Below, piece after piece: positions 50,401 through 56,914 of a DNA stretch of 64,000 bases. Both the position numbers and the translations under genes were made by a program. Position 1 is the first letter of the stretch. Every line of letters starts with the position of its first letter. The notes beneath the pieces are model-generated. The model had not been told where the DNA came from, did not search any database, and was given only the letters and a program-made list of their open reading frames with translations. Origin of the DNA: Gyrodactylus bullatarudis (Eukaryota; Platyhelminthes; Monogenea; Gyrodactylidea; Gyrodactylidae); contig SSNU01000050.1 in NCBI GenBank assembly GCA_012064415.1, positions 146,993 through 210,992 of the forward strand, in the 5' to 3' direction.

Positions 50401-50547
50401 TTTGATTAATTCTCAAAATAGAATAAATTAACAGTTGGAACAAATTTACTATTAAGATCAAATTATCAAGTACTCACCTCGTTTATTCAGTGGCCTTACT
50501 CTCACGGCTACCTTGATATTGTCTTGTAAATCTATACCACTAGCCAT
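8207..50547 (-). CDS. KIF13: Kinesin-3 motor protein, KIF13/kinesin-73-like, N-terminal 664 codons (partial gene)
   Basis: Plus-end-directed microtubule motor that carries vesicles. Fourteen exons, each bounded by GT/AG and all in phase, give 664 codons: 50547-50478, 36984-36915, 34807-34786, 25451-25394, 22521-22429, 21961-21769, 15836-15749, 15665-15531, 14969-14736, 14251-14091, 13608-13449, 9279-9145, 9079-8782, 8481-8207. Visible motifs: start [21 protein letters not shown]-loop GQTGSGKT (residues 102-109), switch [11 protein letters not shown] (217-226), switch II DLAGSER (256-262), then [14 protein letters not shown], the neck start [16 protein letters not shown], and an FHA domain (about 454-560). 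The neck, 'LGISI' stretch and FHA resemble KIF13A/B and fly Khc-73 more than KIF1 or KIF16B. The frame is open at 8207, so stalk and tail exons must lie at lower coordinates, probably outside the window. The usual Gly of 'SLTTLG' is Met287. Confidence 0.93.
8782..9079 (-). CDS. KIF13: Kinesin exon 13 (FHA domain)
   Basis: Encodes most of the FHA phosphopeptide-binding fold: [44 protein letters not shown] and [18 protein letters not shown] 65-bp intron separates it from exon 12. Confidence 0.93.
9145..9279 (-). CDS. KIF13: Kinesin exon 12
   Basis: Forty-five codons: [20 protein letters not shown] then [20 protein letters not shown]. This is the 'LGISL..SGI' and 'LVNLN.DP.LNE.L.YYLK' lead-in to the FHA domain of KIF13. 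Confidence 0.93.
11108..11600. repeat. Foldback family copy (asymmetric arms)
   Basis: The left arm (from 11108) reads gtgatttttacagagccatc...tcatcaaaaaatcgaatttg. The right arm (about 11490-11600) is its inverse, ending aattcccatcttcat. The left arm is complete and the right is shortened. Same family as 33793-34542 and 41811-42440. Confidence 0.7.
12760..12910 (+). mobile_element. Penelope 3' end, 5'-truncated copy
   Basis: The block cagtgtaatagtcggatgag / atccggtgaaat / cactcgac at 12823-12900 aligns with the 3' UTR of the element at 3666. The upstream piece 'accaataagaggaatttg' matches its 'accaatcagaggatattt'. Only the UTR remains. Confidence 0.7.
13449..13608 (-). CDS. KIF13: Kinesin exon 11 (neck coiled coil)
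   Basis: Encodes [18 protein letters not shown] and [20 protein letters not shown], the kinesin-3 neck coil. It closely follows the KIF13 pattern 'LREEVEKLREQL...LI.E.T.TWEEKL'. Confidence 0.93.
14091..14251 (-). CDS. KIF13: Kinesin exon 10
   Basis: Encodes [20 protein letters not shown], the [13 protein letters not shown] helix and NEDPNTKLI at the end of the motor core. Donor AA|gtaaat, phase 2 out. Confidence 0.94.
14736..14969 (-). CDS. KIF13: Kinesin exon 9 (switch II)
   Basis: Seventy-eight codons holding [28 protein letters not shown] and [14 protein letters not shown]. Donor AAA|gtatgt. An antisense open frame at 14782-14973 is a shadow of this exon. Confidence 0.95.
15284..15505. 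repeat. Short foldback family copy
   Basis: 'gctagtaaatatcaagataagaa' at the left and its inverse-like 'aaatcatcaaatttactagg' at the right flank a partial copy with 'tttcttgatgaaaaaattga'. It lies in kinesin intron 8, 26 bp before exon 8's donor. Confidence 0.5.
15531..15665 (-). CDS. KIF13: Kinesin exon 8 (switch I)
   Basis: Forty-five codons from [19 protein letters not shown] through the switch I motif SSRSHAVF to VENEENK. An 83-bp intron separates it from exon 7. Confidence 0.94.
15749..15836 (-). CDS. KIF13: Kinesin exon 7
   Basis: Encodes [20 protein letters not shown] then SKLLVCSVK, matching the KIF13 'LKVREHSVLGPYVDGLSKL' strand. Phase 2 in, phase 0 out. Confidence 0.93.
16306..16562. 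mobile_element. Inverted-repeat element (MITE-like), 36-bp arms
   Basis: Arms 16306-16341 and 16527-16562 match inversely at 35 of 36 positions, centred on aaagatctct. A second inner inverted pair (aatgaagaagacctcattgg, about 16376-16400, versus 16480-16505) makes a nested hairpin. No transposase frame, and no clear target duplication. Confidence 0.75.
17475..17545 (+). repeat. tRNA-derived relic
   Basis: A 71-bp tRNA-shaped stretch. GACTGTT and AACAGGC pair at 6 of 7 acceptor positions. The D-arm is ACT..aagtggttg..AGT, and a B-box-like gttcgaattt is present. The T stem does not pair, so this is a decayed tRNA or SINE head, not a working gene. Confidence 0.4.
17791..18126. mobile_element. 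TTAA-flanked MITE, piggyBac type
   Basis: Begins TTAACCCTATCGAGACG and ends CGAAAGGGTTAA. The CCCTTTCG-like inverted ends beside a TTAA site are shared with 24561, 26115, 33253 and 61533. piggyBac-class transposases use TTAA targets. It has no coding frame. Confidence 0.6.
18836..19215. repeat. Foldback family copy
   Basis: The left arm 'gggatttttacaaaaatcttgattttttgtcaag' is inverted at the right as 'attgagatttttgtaaaaatcataaactcc' (19168-19202). The middle holds the family's 'gacgccgaatttccatttttt' block. Diverged copy. Confidence 0.6.
19434..19902 (+). CDS. Predicted small secreted protein, nested in kinesin intron 6
   Basis: I do not recognise this protein. The ATG at 19434 opens a hydrophobic, signal-peptide-like start ([16 protein letters not shown]), then a strongly charged Arg/Asn/Glu-rich middle, then a less polar end ([12 protein letters not shown]). 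The open frame runs to 19844. A good donor (AAG|gtatct at 19827) and acceptor (attatacag, ending 19875) define a 49-bp intron; splicing gives 139 residues ending SPSYIIKK with the stop inside an AATAAA. An AT-rich TATA-like cataaata lies about 45 bp upstream. It is transcribed opposite to the kinesin. It could be a chance frame, but its length and composition are unusual for this AT content. Confidence 0.45.
21075..21750. mobile_element. 676-bp element with 46-bp terminal inverted repeats
   Basis: Ends begin GGGTTAATTCCAAAAATCAC / inverse GGGTCAATTCCAAAAATCAC. The 46-bp arms differ at only two positions. No transposase frame inside. It ends 19 bp from the donor of kinesin exon 6. Target duplication is unclear. 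Confidence 0.75.
21769..21961 (-). CDS. KIF13: Kinesin exon 6
   Basis: Carries the rest of the P-loop ([10 protein letters not shown]), then [16 protein letters not shown] and [18 protein letters not shown], all typical kinesin-3 strands. Donor GG|gtaatg. A 676-bp inverted-repeat element begins 19 bp beyond this donor. Confidence 0.94.
22429..22521 (-). CDS. KIF13: Kinesin exon 5
   Basis: Encodes [20 protein letters not shown] followed by [10 protein letters not shown], leading into the P-loop. The P-loop GQTGSGKT is split by the intron after GQT and the first base of the next Gly. Confidence 0.93.
24561..24783. mobile_element. 223-bp TTAA MITE, intact copy
   Basis: TTAACCCTTTCGGTGCCGA at the left, TCGGCACTGAAAGGGTTAA at the right; 18 of 19 end positions match. 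TTAA at both borders fits a piggyBac-class target duplication. It is the uninterrupted relative, in inverse orientation, of 61533-62206. Confidence 0.8.
24965..25075 (+). mobile_element. Penelope 3' end, diverged copy
   Basis: 'atatctagctgggttaatac..cctgatgaaataaccg..aaatataagcttcattact..cagtcttctt' aligns with the element's terminal UTR block at 5835-5915. It is more diverged than the 27-kb and 37-kb copies. Confidence 0.6.
25394..25451 (-). CDS. KIF13: Kinesin exon 4
   Basis: Encodes [19 protein letters not shown], the conserved 'F.FD..F' segment of the motor. Phase 0 in, phase 1 out; donor A|gtgagt. Confidence 0.9.
26115..26203. mobile_element. 89-bp TTAA hairpin MITE
   Basis: Begins TTAACCCCTTTGATCCC and ends TTCGAAGGGGTTAA, with an inner palindrome around gaggtcttatatgacctc. 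It is a very short member of the TTAA/CCC..GGG/TTAA group. Confidence 0.65.
26882..27170 (+). mobile_element. Penelope 3' end, recent 5'-truncated copy
   Basis: Carries the last codons of the ORF ([13 protein letters not shown]...KDKEL-like basic tail, stop near 26974), then the 3' UTR with agccggtgtaag and aaccggtgaaat. Nearly identical to 37495-37779 over the first 170 bp. Both start at the same gtgcaa, so both broke at the same place or come from one truncated parent. Confidence 0.85.
27190..27430 (+). repeat. Foldback family, single arm
   Basis: Starts 'agttaatatgaagatgggtaatta' and carries 'gtagcgccaaatttcca', 'gaactttgagttg' and 'ggatcacgattaga' in family order. No inverse arm close by. 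Confidence 0.6.
28286..28710. mobile_element. Second copy of the 442-bp TAGGCTAGGG MITE
   Basis: Aligns along its length with 3031-3472 (for example tcccacaatatcccacggac and tgaagcccctcttgatgata). The left end taggctagggtgaa is present. The right end decays at 'ggttaaaaattatatta', so the copy is incapacitated. Confidence 0.85.
28950..29185 (+). repeat. Foldback family, single arm
   Basis: 'gttaatatgaagatgggaat', 'atcaagaaatcgaatttgat', 'aggcccactttcacgatatg' and 'gaactttgagttgaaaattt' follow the same order as the 27190 copy. Confidence 0.65.
29955..30235 (+). repeat. Foldback family, diverged single arm
   Basis: 'gttgacatgaagatgagaat', 'ttttacaagaacctcgatat' and 'gcaccaaatttcca..tattcaac' mark a diverged copy. 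The plus-strand frame at 30133-30357 is inside it and is not a gene. Confidence 0.5.
33253..34630. mobile_element. TTAA-bounded interval with foldback inside
   Basis: Left border TTAACCCTTTCGATACC; right border GAAAGGGTTAA. It may be one 1.38-kb TTAA element into which the foldback 33793-34542 inserted, or two unrelated ends. No coding frame. Confidence 0.4.
33793..34542. repeat. Large foldback: 318-bp arms, apparently identical
   Basis: Arm 33793-34110 and its inverse 34225-34542 matched at every position I compared, with a 114-bp spacer. The outer ends read agctattctcgatgaatttg. The arms belong to the dispersed family found at 11108, 27190, 28950 and 41811. Confidence 0.9.
34786..34807 (-). 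CDS. KIF13: Kinesin exon 3 (22-nt microexon)
   Basis: A 22-bp exon between gttcag and gtgagt. It restores phase 0 between exons 2 and 4 and encodes SPDSSSK in the variable loop before the TFAFDYCF strand. Its only support is phase, splice sites and placement, so it is less certain than the other exons. Confidence 0.65.
34808..36914. other. Kinesin intron 2
   Basis: A 2.1-kb AT-rich intron. The minus-strand frame at 36025-36249 is unrecognised. A tatcatatcatatag/tatgatatatgata run at 36620-36660 is low-complexity palindromic sequence. No element is recognised. Confidence 0.55.
36915..36984 (-). CDS. KIF13: Kinesin exon 2
   Basis: Seventy bp encoding [20 protein letters not shown], matching the RETDL... 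strand of KIF13 motors. Acceptor tttcag, donor AAA|gtaagt; phase 1 in, phase 2 out. It sits 13.5 kb from exon 1. Confidence 0.85.
37495..37779 (+). mobile_element. Penelope 3' end, recent 5'-truncated copy
   Basis: Begins gtgcaattaaaaaacg and encodes the basic C-terminus [19 protein letters not shown] before a stop. The 3' UTR has agccggtgtaag, ctgatgagaaccggtgaaat and gctttattactcatta. Nearly identical to 26882-27170. Confidence 0.85.
39323..39385 (+). repeat. tRNA-like relic (Ser/Leu type half)
   Basis: GTTGT...ACAAC frames a long-variable-arm hairpin (aggaccctctggtcct) and a B box (ggttcaaaccc). No A box is visible. It probably descends from a class II tRNA or a SINE head. Confidence 0.3.
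41811..42440. repeat. Foldback element, ~280-bp arms
   Basis: The left arm (about 41811-42090) and the inverse right arm (about 42165-42440) share gactttttagaatcctactc, catgttgccctctt and gagagagtgatcaaaagtt. They differ at scattered sites and small indels. An older member of the 33793 family. Confidence 0.85.
43880..44302 (-). other. Unrecognised 140-codon open frame
   Basis: Starts [12 protein letters not shown], followed by a hydrophobic stretch ([13 protein letters not shown]), a charged part ([20 protein letters not shown]) and a C-terminus ending LSWQY. It matches no family I know. Other frames are open across the same place on both strands, which points to low stop density rather than a gene. 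Left as a candidate only. Confidence 0.2.
46907..46961. repeat. 55-bp GC-rich hairpin between TTAA sites
   Basis: TTAA, then tCCTCGCCCTGGAAATG, a 14-base loop, then ATTTCCAGGGCGAGGg and TTAA. The stem pairs over about 20 bp and is far more GC-rich than its surroundings. It could be a minimal TTAA-type MITE. Confidence 0.7.
47651..47785 (-). mobile_element. Penelope 3' end, inverted copy
   Basis: The complement reads agccagtgtaagggtctgct, gagaaccagtgaaat, gaaagctttattactcaata and aagaaatgaatatttctact, matching the 27-kb and 37-kb tails. Confidence 0.75.
48910..50477. other. Kinesin intron 1, 5' end: nothing recognised
   Basis: AT-rich. The 109-codon minus-strand frame 48910-49239 has no recognisable motif. 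No repeat or RNA gene is seen here. Confidence 0.4.
50478..50547 (-). CDS. KIF13: Kinesin exon 1 (start codon)
   Basis: ATG at 50547, 23 codons plus one base, ending in the beta-1 strand motif [12 protein letters not shown]. The donor is GAG|gtgagt. This start was chosen because the motor domain begins only about eight residues later, as in KIF13 and KIF16B. Confidence 0.92.
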
Positions 50548-50962
50548 ACTTAATTTCGTAAATCCACAGTCATTGTGATCAACTTTGTATTCAAATCAAT
50601 GCATTACATACACAAAAGGCAAAGTAAAACAAAAGTTTCAAGGTCGATTCAAACTACCTATTAAAATGATATTTTATTCATGATTTTATTCAAACAAGTC
50701 TATGATACTGTTAATTTGACAATTCAATATAAATATGATTTTAAAAACGTTTTAAATTTACATAATTCTGCCCTATTATCCTTTTCCTTAATACACTGAT
50801 TTTAATCTCCCAGATTATTTTAAGTTCTTTATTTGTTCATTGAAGTGAATATTTCCCCTTAGCCGTGACTACTTAAGATTTTAAAATTCAAAGTGTTTGC
50901 TTATTTTTTTCCCTGATTAAATAACTACTGTCAAGTAAGAATAGGTATAAATATAAAATGCA
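50548..50962. promoter_or_regulatory. Kinesin upstream region / CHAF1B 3' flank
   Basis: This 415-bp stretch must hold the CHAF1B 3' end and the kinesin 5' leader. An AG lies 1 nt before the kinesin ATG (gaaattaag|tATG), but its context is purine/A-rich and it is a poor acceptor. No TATA box is evident. Confidence 0.4.
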
Positions 50963-50974
50963 TTTATTTTTATT
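50963..50974 (-). other. CHAF1B: CHAF1B polyadenylation signals (two)
   Basis: Two overlapping minus-strand AATAAA hexamers lie about 50-60 bp after the CHAF1B stop codon. Confidence 0.6.
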
Positions 50975-51023
50975 TACAAATGCTGCCCGTTCGTATAAAA
51001 ATAATAAATTAATTTTACAAAAA

Positions 51024-53234
51024 TCAAGATTTTGTCAATGTTATGAGAGATACACGTCTCTTTTTTTCCTTATTTTCAACACTCTTCTCCTCCACCTTCT
51101 CTCCTTTGGATTTTTCGCCATACTTTGGCAGGATATTTTCACTAGGTACAACAAAGTCAACTGATTCGTTGAGGGTTTTTTTAGCAACAATACTAGAGGT
51201 GGAACAATTAGTCATTGACATTTGGAGATCACTGTTGTCAGTGACAAGGGCAGCAGTAGCAGCTGAATCGTTCAACATGGATTCATTGCTAGGTGCTACA
51301 GGGATGGATTGGTTAATTCGGATGATTGACATTCCAATTTGTCCATGCGTATAGGGTATGCCAATTTCTTCATGGGCAAAATAAATGAGAGAACAATATC
51401 CATCTGTGGAACAAGTAACAAGAAGACGGCCATTATCGGACCATGATGCATCATTTAGAGCCTGATAGTGAATTGAAGAGATGAAGGCGAATGGAACTGT
51501 GTATTGGGTGTCGCAGAGGATGAGACCATCCTCTAATACTAGACAGAAGACCCATCTATAGGGCAGGTCAATGAGTTTATTCAACTTGTCGTCGGATAGT
51601 TGAGTGGAGGACTTGCGCAAAGTGAATGGTTGACTACAAAAGCGTACACAGATTACAGGATGAACTCCAGTTGGATAACTTACAACAGGTTCAGTTAGTT
51701 TGCTTCGTAGAAAGAGGTGAGCAGCATGTTGGGGAGACTTATTATCGTTGCCTAGAAAAGAAATTTAATTTAAGGACTAACATTTAGAGTTGATTTTAGA
51801 TTATATCGGATACTTATTTAGAATTACGAGCCAAAAATCCATTCAATAAATGAATGAAATTTGTGAAATAATATCTAGCAAAGAATTTTGTCATGCTACT
51901 TTTCAATGAATTATAGTGTAGCATTTCGTTCAAAGGCCTTAATCCTATAACACGTCTAGGCCTAGAATTGTGCAAGCTCTAATAATACTACTGATGATCC
52001 TTTTAGAAATGTATATCTAGTGATTTAATATATTCTCTTCCTACTATTAAAGCTCTAATAATTCTGATTATTATAATAATCACTACAGCTATTGTAATCC
52101 TTATCTTATGAGAAACACTTCTTTTTCTACAGATAGACTAATACAAGCCAAAAGACAACACAGCCAGGTAGCAGGCGAACAACGCAATAGTCAAACGTCA
52201 AGTTCTCAAGACACATTAGTTGAGAGTCGAGACTAACCCTCGTTATTGGTTGACTGATCACTTTTTGAATCCAGGACGTCTGCAAACTTTACATTCTCCA
52301 CATACCCGGAAGGCGTCATGAGTAAAAGACCATCAGGGCTAAAGGATAGCCTTCGAAAGAAGGATTTCCAGGAATCATCTTGGAATAGAGAAACTTTATT
52401 GGTAGACTTAGATATTTGATTAGTGACACTCTTTTGTGCAATTGAATAGAGACGCAAGTGTCTATCACTGGAGAGGGAAGCAAAGTAGTTACCAAATGGA
52501 TCCCATGATACACCTTGAATGTAGTGTTTAGCATCCCGCATGACAGTGGCATCCTTGTGAGATTGTAGGCCGACATTTTCATTTTGTTCCAAGTTCAAAT
52601 TATTCCAAATGATGACACTACAATCGACAGAGCCTGACATGAGATGTTTATCATCAGGAGACCAGCTGAGATCAAAAACATCTTCCAGATGCCTGCGTAG
52701 ACTTCGGATAGGCACCCAAAGTTCTTTGTTCTCCTCTTGATCAGTATCTGGTTTAGGTTGAACAACTTCCATTGGCTTTTGCATCCAAATGAGGATAGTA
52801 GAATCATCAGAACCAGAGGCAAGGTATCTTCCGCGATTCGACCATCTAACTACATTGACAGGTTTATCGTGTTTCGTCAAAGAGGAAATGAATGTAAATC
52901 CTTTTAGAAATGACTTGGAGCCATCCTTTTGTTCAGATGATGGCATATAGTTGAGTTCAACTCGCCAAAGACGAATGACATGATCACCGCCAGCAGTTGC
53001 AAGTCTGGACCAGACAGTCTTATCAGACTCATTGGGTGTAGCAGAAGAGGAGGCATCAGGAGCACTAATTTGTGGATCATTTATCGACAATTCTCCCAAA
53101 GGTTTCCTTTCATTGATTTCAGTCTGGTTCATCGACTGATGGAGCCATTCTCTCAACTCTGGAATCGGCTGGAGATCACAAGAGTATATTGGCAGGGTTT
53201 CATGCCATGCAATTTCCGGTGTGAGAAGGAACAT
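51024..53234 (-). CDS. CHAF1B: Chromatin assembly factor 1 subunit B (p60, WD40)
   Basis: Middle subunit of the CAF-1 H3-H4 chaperone, which acts in the nucleus behind replication forks. Coding exons 53234-52238 and 51751-51024 give 574 residues (human is 559). It starts MFLLTPEIAWHETLPIYS, matching the human 'ITCEIAWHNKEPVYS'. WD40 blades include VVRWSNRGRYLASGSDDSTI, HLEDVFDLSWSPDD, YIQGVSWDPFGNYFASLSSD and FFRRLSFSPDGLLLMTPSG. Exon 2 carries WVFCLVLEDGLILCDTQ and STDGYCSLIYF. The C-terminus RRVSLITL resembles the B-domain that binds ASF1. The donor is GAGG|gttagt. A gtatgt after SG in exon 1 is a rival donor but breaks the frame. An acceptor (ttttccatag) ends 2 nt before the ATG. An insertion of about 40 residues (WLHQSMNQTE...) lengthens the first blade. 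Confidence 0.96.
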
Positions 53235-53238
53235 ATCT
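53235..53238 (-). promoter_or_regulatory. 3' splice acceptor just before CHAF1B ATG
   Basis: The minus strand reads aatcttttccatag|atATG, a pyrimidine-rich acceptor 2 nt ahead of the start codon. It implies either a non-coding upstream exon or a trans-spliced leader. CCDC6 stops only 330 bp upstream. Confidence 0.6.
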
Positions 53239-53320
53239 ATGGAAAAGATTATAATTAAATTATGTAATTAATCAGATAGGGGGGGGCGAAGAATAAGCAT
53301 ATCAAAGAAAATTAGTTGAC

Positions 53321-53326
53321 TTTATT
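53321..53326 (-). other. CCDC6: CCDC6 polyadenylation signal
   Basis: Minus-strand AATAAA 240 bp after the CCDC6 stop and 83 bp before the CHAF1B acceptor. Confidence 0.5.
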
Positions 53327-53565
53327 TCAAGAGAATAATGTTTTTTACTATTCTTTGACAAATTAAATTTTCTCTGCTCCAGCAGGAGAGTTTTTCTTCA
53401 TTATCGAATAACACAGAATATTGCATTTTTGAATTTGAATTGTCAGACAATATCCAAGTTTTAGCTCCTGTGCATACATAATATATAGTACATATATATA
53501 ATGGATATATATGATTAGTGTGTTGGTTGGTTGCTATCTCGAAAAGAGAAATTGTTACGGGACCA

Positions 53566-56559
53566 TTATGATTTTAATGGGGGAGTCATTGCTCGATCAT
53601 CTTCGTCAGGGTCATCATGGGAGATATTCGAGATGGAAACGGGTCGTGAAACAGATGAATTGTTGTAGTTGCTTGTCTGGGAACAATTCATTTTTCCAGA
53701 TCCTAAATTTCAAGTTATAAGGGAATAAAGATTAATCAATAATGATAGTTTAGTAAATTTTATTATTCGGGAAAAAATGTAAAAATATGGGCGTAAAATT
53801 TCTATTTAACTGACTGGATCATAAATATTTCAAAGGTAGTATTATTATTCTAGAGAAGCATAAAATTAAAGCGACTGAATTATTTTTTTTATCCCATTGT
53901 CTGTAGTAGAATCAATAAGATTTATTTATGAAAGGAAGTTTGGGATTATTTCCTTCAAACAAAATGAATCAAGAGAGAGAATCTTTTCTTCAATCTTGAG
54001 ATTTTATGTTTGTAGACAACTCAAATGTGGGCCAGGAAAAGATTCATTAATAATAATAGCAGGAGGATACATTCAAGATAATGTAGTCTACATTAATAAA
54101 TAAACTTACCGGGGGGAGTAAGATTAGGTACAATTTGGCCGCACTCTTTACACATTGCTCCTACAGCAAGGGCATATGCATGACCTGGATCAGGAAATGA
54201 GCTAAGACCGAGGGGCAATGATGGAATATTTGAACCACACTCAGAAGTTGTCCTTGATCTTACACGACAAGCCTCGTTGTAGTGTCTAATTGATCGGAAA
54301 AAAATGCAATTTATTTTTCAAGTGATTTCAAGTAATACATGATATTTGGAGTTGAACAAGGGTCGAGAAAAGTGATATAGTCAAATGATCTCTAAATTCC
54401 TCAGACAAAGTAAATAGAGAAACTGGAGTTTGTATCAGCCTTGTCGTGAAATATTATGACTACATTTTTGAAGAAAAAGAAAAAGAAATCAATCAGACTT
54501 TCTCAAAAATAAAGAAATCTAATAATAACTTGATAAGATAAAGAATCAATAAAAGGTTCTTTGATATGGAAAATAATTAATAGATATGAATTGGGTGAGA
54601 TCTTGAGTACCCTTTATGCTATGGAACAAGTTACAAATGATGTACACTGTGTGTATTAAATAATTATTAGAGCATCAAAAAATAGGACGCTATTCCCTTT
54701 GTTTAGGACCCTAGAATTTAGGCAATTACAAAAGTTAGGACTTAATGAAAGATATTTAGGATAAATTGAAAAATGAGTCATTACTAAGGACTTGCATAGT
54801 CTTCATGCGTGATGTAGCTCCTATCCTTGGCATTTTGAGAATGAATTGAATTGAATAAGGGTTTGCAGAAGCTACATCGGCCAATGACCAATGAAATGAG
54901 AACCCTTAAGACTTAATATAAAATAGGCCATGAAACAAAATTTTGATAAATTTCAAACCAGGCAAGTAATCAAAACTTGGATAGAAATGAAAATAGACCT
55001 CAAAAACAGCCAAAAGGAATTTTTGATGCCCTGACATTTATACATCGGTTGTAGTAAAAGTAATGGTATTGCTCAGGTGGAATAGAATCATAAAAAGTTG
55101 GAGTGAAACAAGTTCATTCGGATCGAATAGAGAAAGGAATTGTTTGTTCATTGAATTAATTAACAATTGTTATAAGAAACGTGAATTAACATTGCTATCT
55201 AACAGTGTCCATCTATTGATTTTTTAATGTTACAGTAATAATACTGTAAAAATAATAGAAAATTCTCAGAGTAGAAGAGACTCACCTTTCATCTTCCATT
55301 TCGAGGGAAGATTCACTCTCGCTCAATTGTCTGGAGAGGGCATCTCTTCGTTCAATTTCCTTTTTCAGCAGGGACTTGAGTCTCTTGTTAACTTCTTCTG
55401 CAGAAGCATGTTCCTTGTTGAAGAGGGCAAGACGCTCAGCTGTTTCCAATTGGTTCTTGTTGACAATGGATCTGAGACGAACGACCTCTTCTCTCAACTG
55501 TTGCACGTAGACTGAGAAGGATGCCGAGTCTGGTTTAGATCTGAGACGAGAGACAGTGTTAATCTTGGATCCGTTCTTGTCGTGAGATTGAGGACGTTTG
55601 GGAGGTACTTTTGAGATTTGCTCTTGAATGCCTTGTGGAGGTGCCATTTTTTCGGCATCCACATCCATCGGACTGAGGAATGATAAACTGAGATCTAGTT
55701 TTGCATTATTATTATTTGTGCTATGAAAAGATCGAGCAGATCGAGTGATATTCTGATTAGAGTTTTGCTGATGGGGAGAATCAGGATTAGCTTCCGTTGT
55801 GGAACTATTCCTGAGAGAATTCCTATTGGAGTTTCCTCTATTCAACTCAAATGGACCAGAGGACTGATTAGAATCACTATTGGCACCTAGGTCAAGGTTC
55901 TGGACACTGGAACTACTCGACAGGGGATTACTAAAAGTTTCCAGTTTCTCCTGAAGAAATCTCTTTTCTGTTTCCAATTTCTCCATCTTCTTCCAAAGTC
56001 TATGTACAAGAGCTTCTTGTTCTTGTTCAAGGGCATTTTCTAATTCGATCTTCTCTCGACGTAATTTATCCAAAGACGATTGTTTAATTTTAACATCGTT
56101 CTCAAGTTTTTCAATGCGAGTATGAAGTTTGGTAATCTGTTTTTCTTGTTCTTGAGCAAGGGATTTTTCTAGGGAATCTTTTTCTTTCTTTAATTTAAAG
56201 TATTTTTTATTGAGATCGTTTGTTAAACACTCTTCTTCTTGTTCATAGTTGATTGCGAGAAATTCCTTTTCTTTTTTGAGCTCCGTAATCTTTTTGAGCA
56301 ACGTGTTACTTATGAATTCCTCTTCTTGTTCAGCTTTAACCTGAATGTCAACACTCTCACGCCTGAGTTTAGTGTTTTGCTCTGTTAGGGATTTTACTTG
56401 GAATTTTAAAGTTTCTACTTCTGCTTTCAAGACGCGGTTTTCTTGATTTAAGGAGTCTAACCGATGTTGTACAGTCTTGTCATGGCGTATAGAAGTTCTA
56501 GATCCCTCAATGGAGCTCACATCAGATTCTAAATCAATTTCTGCTGGACTCTCAGCCAT
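53566..56559 (-). CDS. CCDC6: Coiled-coil domain-containing protein 6 (CCDC6)
   Basis: Cytoskeletal/nuclear coiled-coil protein, known in mammals as a checkpoint scaffold and RET fusion partner. Exons 56559-55286, 54285-54110 and 53702-53566 join in phase to 528 residues (human 474). The coiled coil (about residues 28-205) contains the family's repeated blocks: [46 protein letters not shown] and [20 protein letters not shown]. An Asn/Ser-rich linker follows, then a second coil ending [20 protein letters not shown], as in human. The tail has [15 protein letters not shown] and ends [10 protein letters not shown]. For the last exon I chose the acceptor aaatttag (53702). A downstream cccag (ending 53675) would give a different short tail and is an alternative. 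An acceptor (ctgtag) lies 5 nt before the ATG. Confidence 0.95.
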
Positions 56560-56566
56560 TATACCT
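56560..56566 (-). promoter_or_regulatory. 3' splice acceptor just before CCDC6 ATG
   Basis: The minus strand reads aattcctgtag|gtataATG. As with CHAF1B, the mRNA body would begin a few bases before the start codon. The pyrimidine tract is short. Confidence 0.5.
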
Positions 56567-56857
56567 ACAGGAATTATATGATTATATTATAATGCACAGA
56601 ATTCATTCAAAATAATCATTTAAAATTATTGTTTCAAACATGATCTATTTTTTAAAAAAGAAAAACTGTCTAATCTTTTGTTTGAATGATTAATTTCTTG
56701 TAAATTTTAGTACCCTTAGAAATTCTAAGCCTTATAATTTACATAGCATTTACTTCAAAGTCTGATTTTCAGACAAAAATTATCAATCGATATGAATTTG
56801 AAGCTCGAATCAAGGGTATAAAATTATTAAATTCTTGATTTGATACAGGTTATTTTC

Positions 56858-56863
56858 TTTATT
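56858..56863 (-). other. LRRC27-like polyadenylation signal
   Basis: Minus-strand AATAAA about 52 bp after the stop of the LRR gene and about 300 bp before the CCDC6 start. Confidence 0.5.
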
Positions 56864-56914
56864 CATCAACAATAAAACTTTTTTACTGTGGGAGTTGAAA
56901 TAGTAATGACTTTT

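Larger units (their letters stand above)
36985..50477. other. Kinesin intron 1 (13.5 kb)
   Basis: The largest intron. It contains Penelope tails (37495 plus, 47651 minus), a box-B-bearing relic (39323), a foldback (41811-42440), a 140-codon minus-strand frame (43880-44302) and a GC-rich hairpin (46907-46961). The rest is AT-rich with no recognised gene. Confidence 0.6.

Noticed and set aside
51043..51354. Plus-strand and alternate-frame ORFs inside CHAF1B (also 52316-52582, 52595-52822, 52980-53258)
   Set aside because: Shadows of the WD40 coding exons.
52261..52310. gtatgt donor after 'TPSG' as the end of CHAF1B exon 1
   Set aside because: Its phase does not fit the exon beginning at 51751. 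The gttagt at 52237 keeps the frame.
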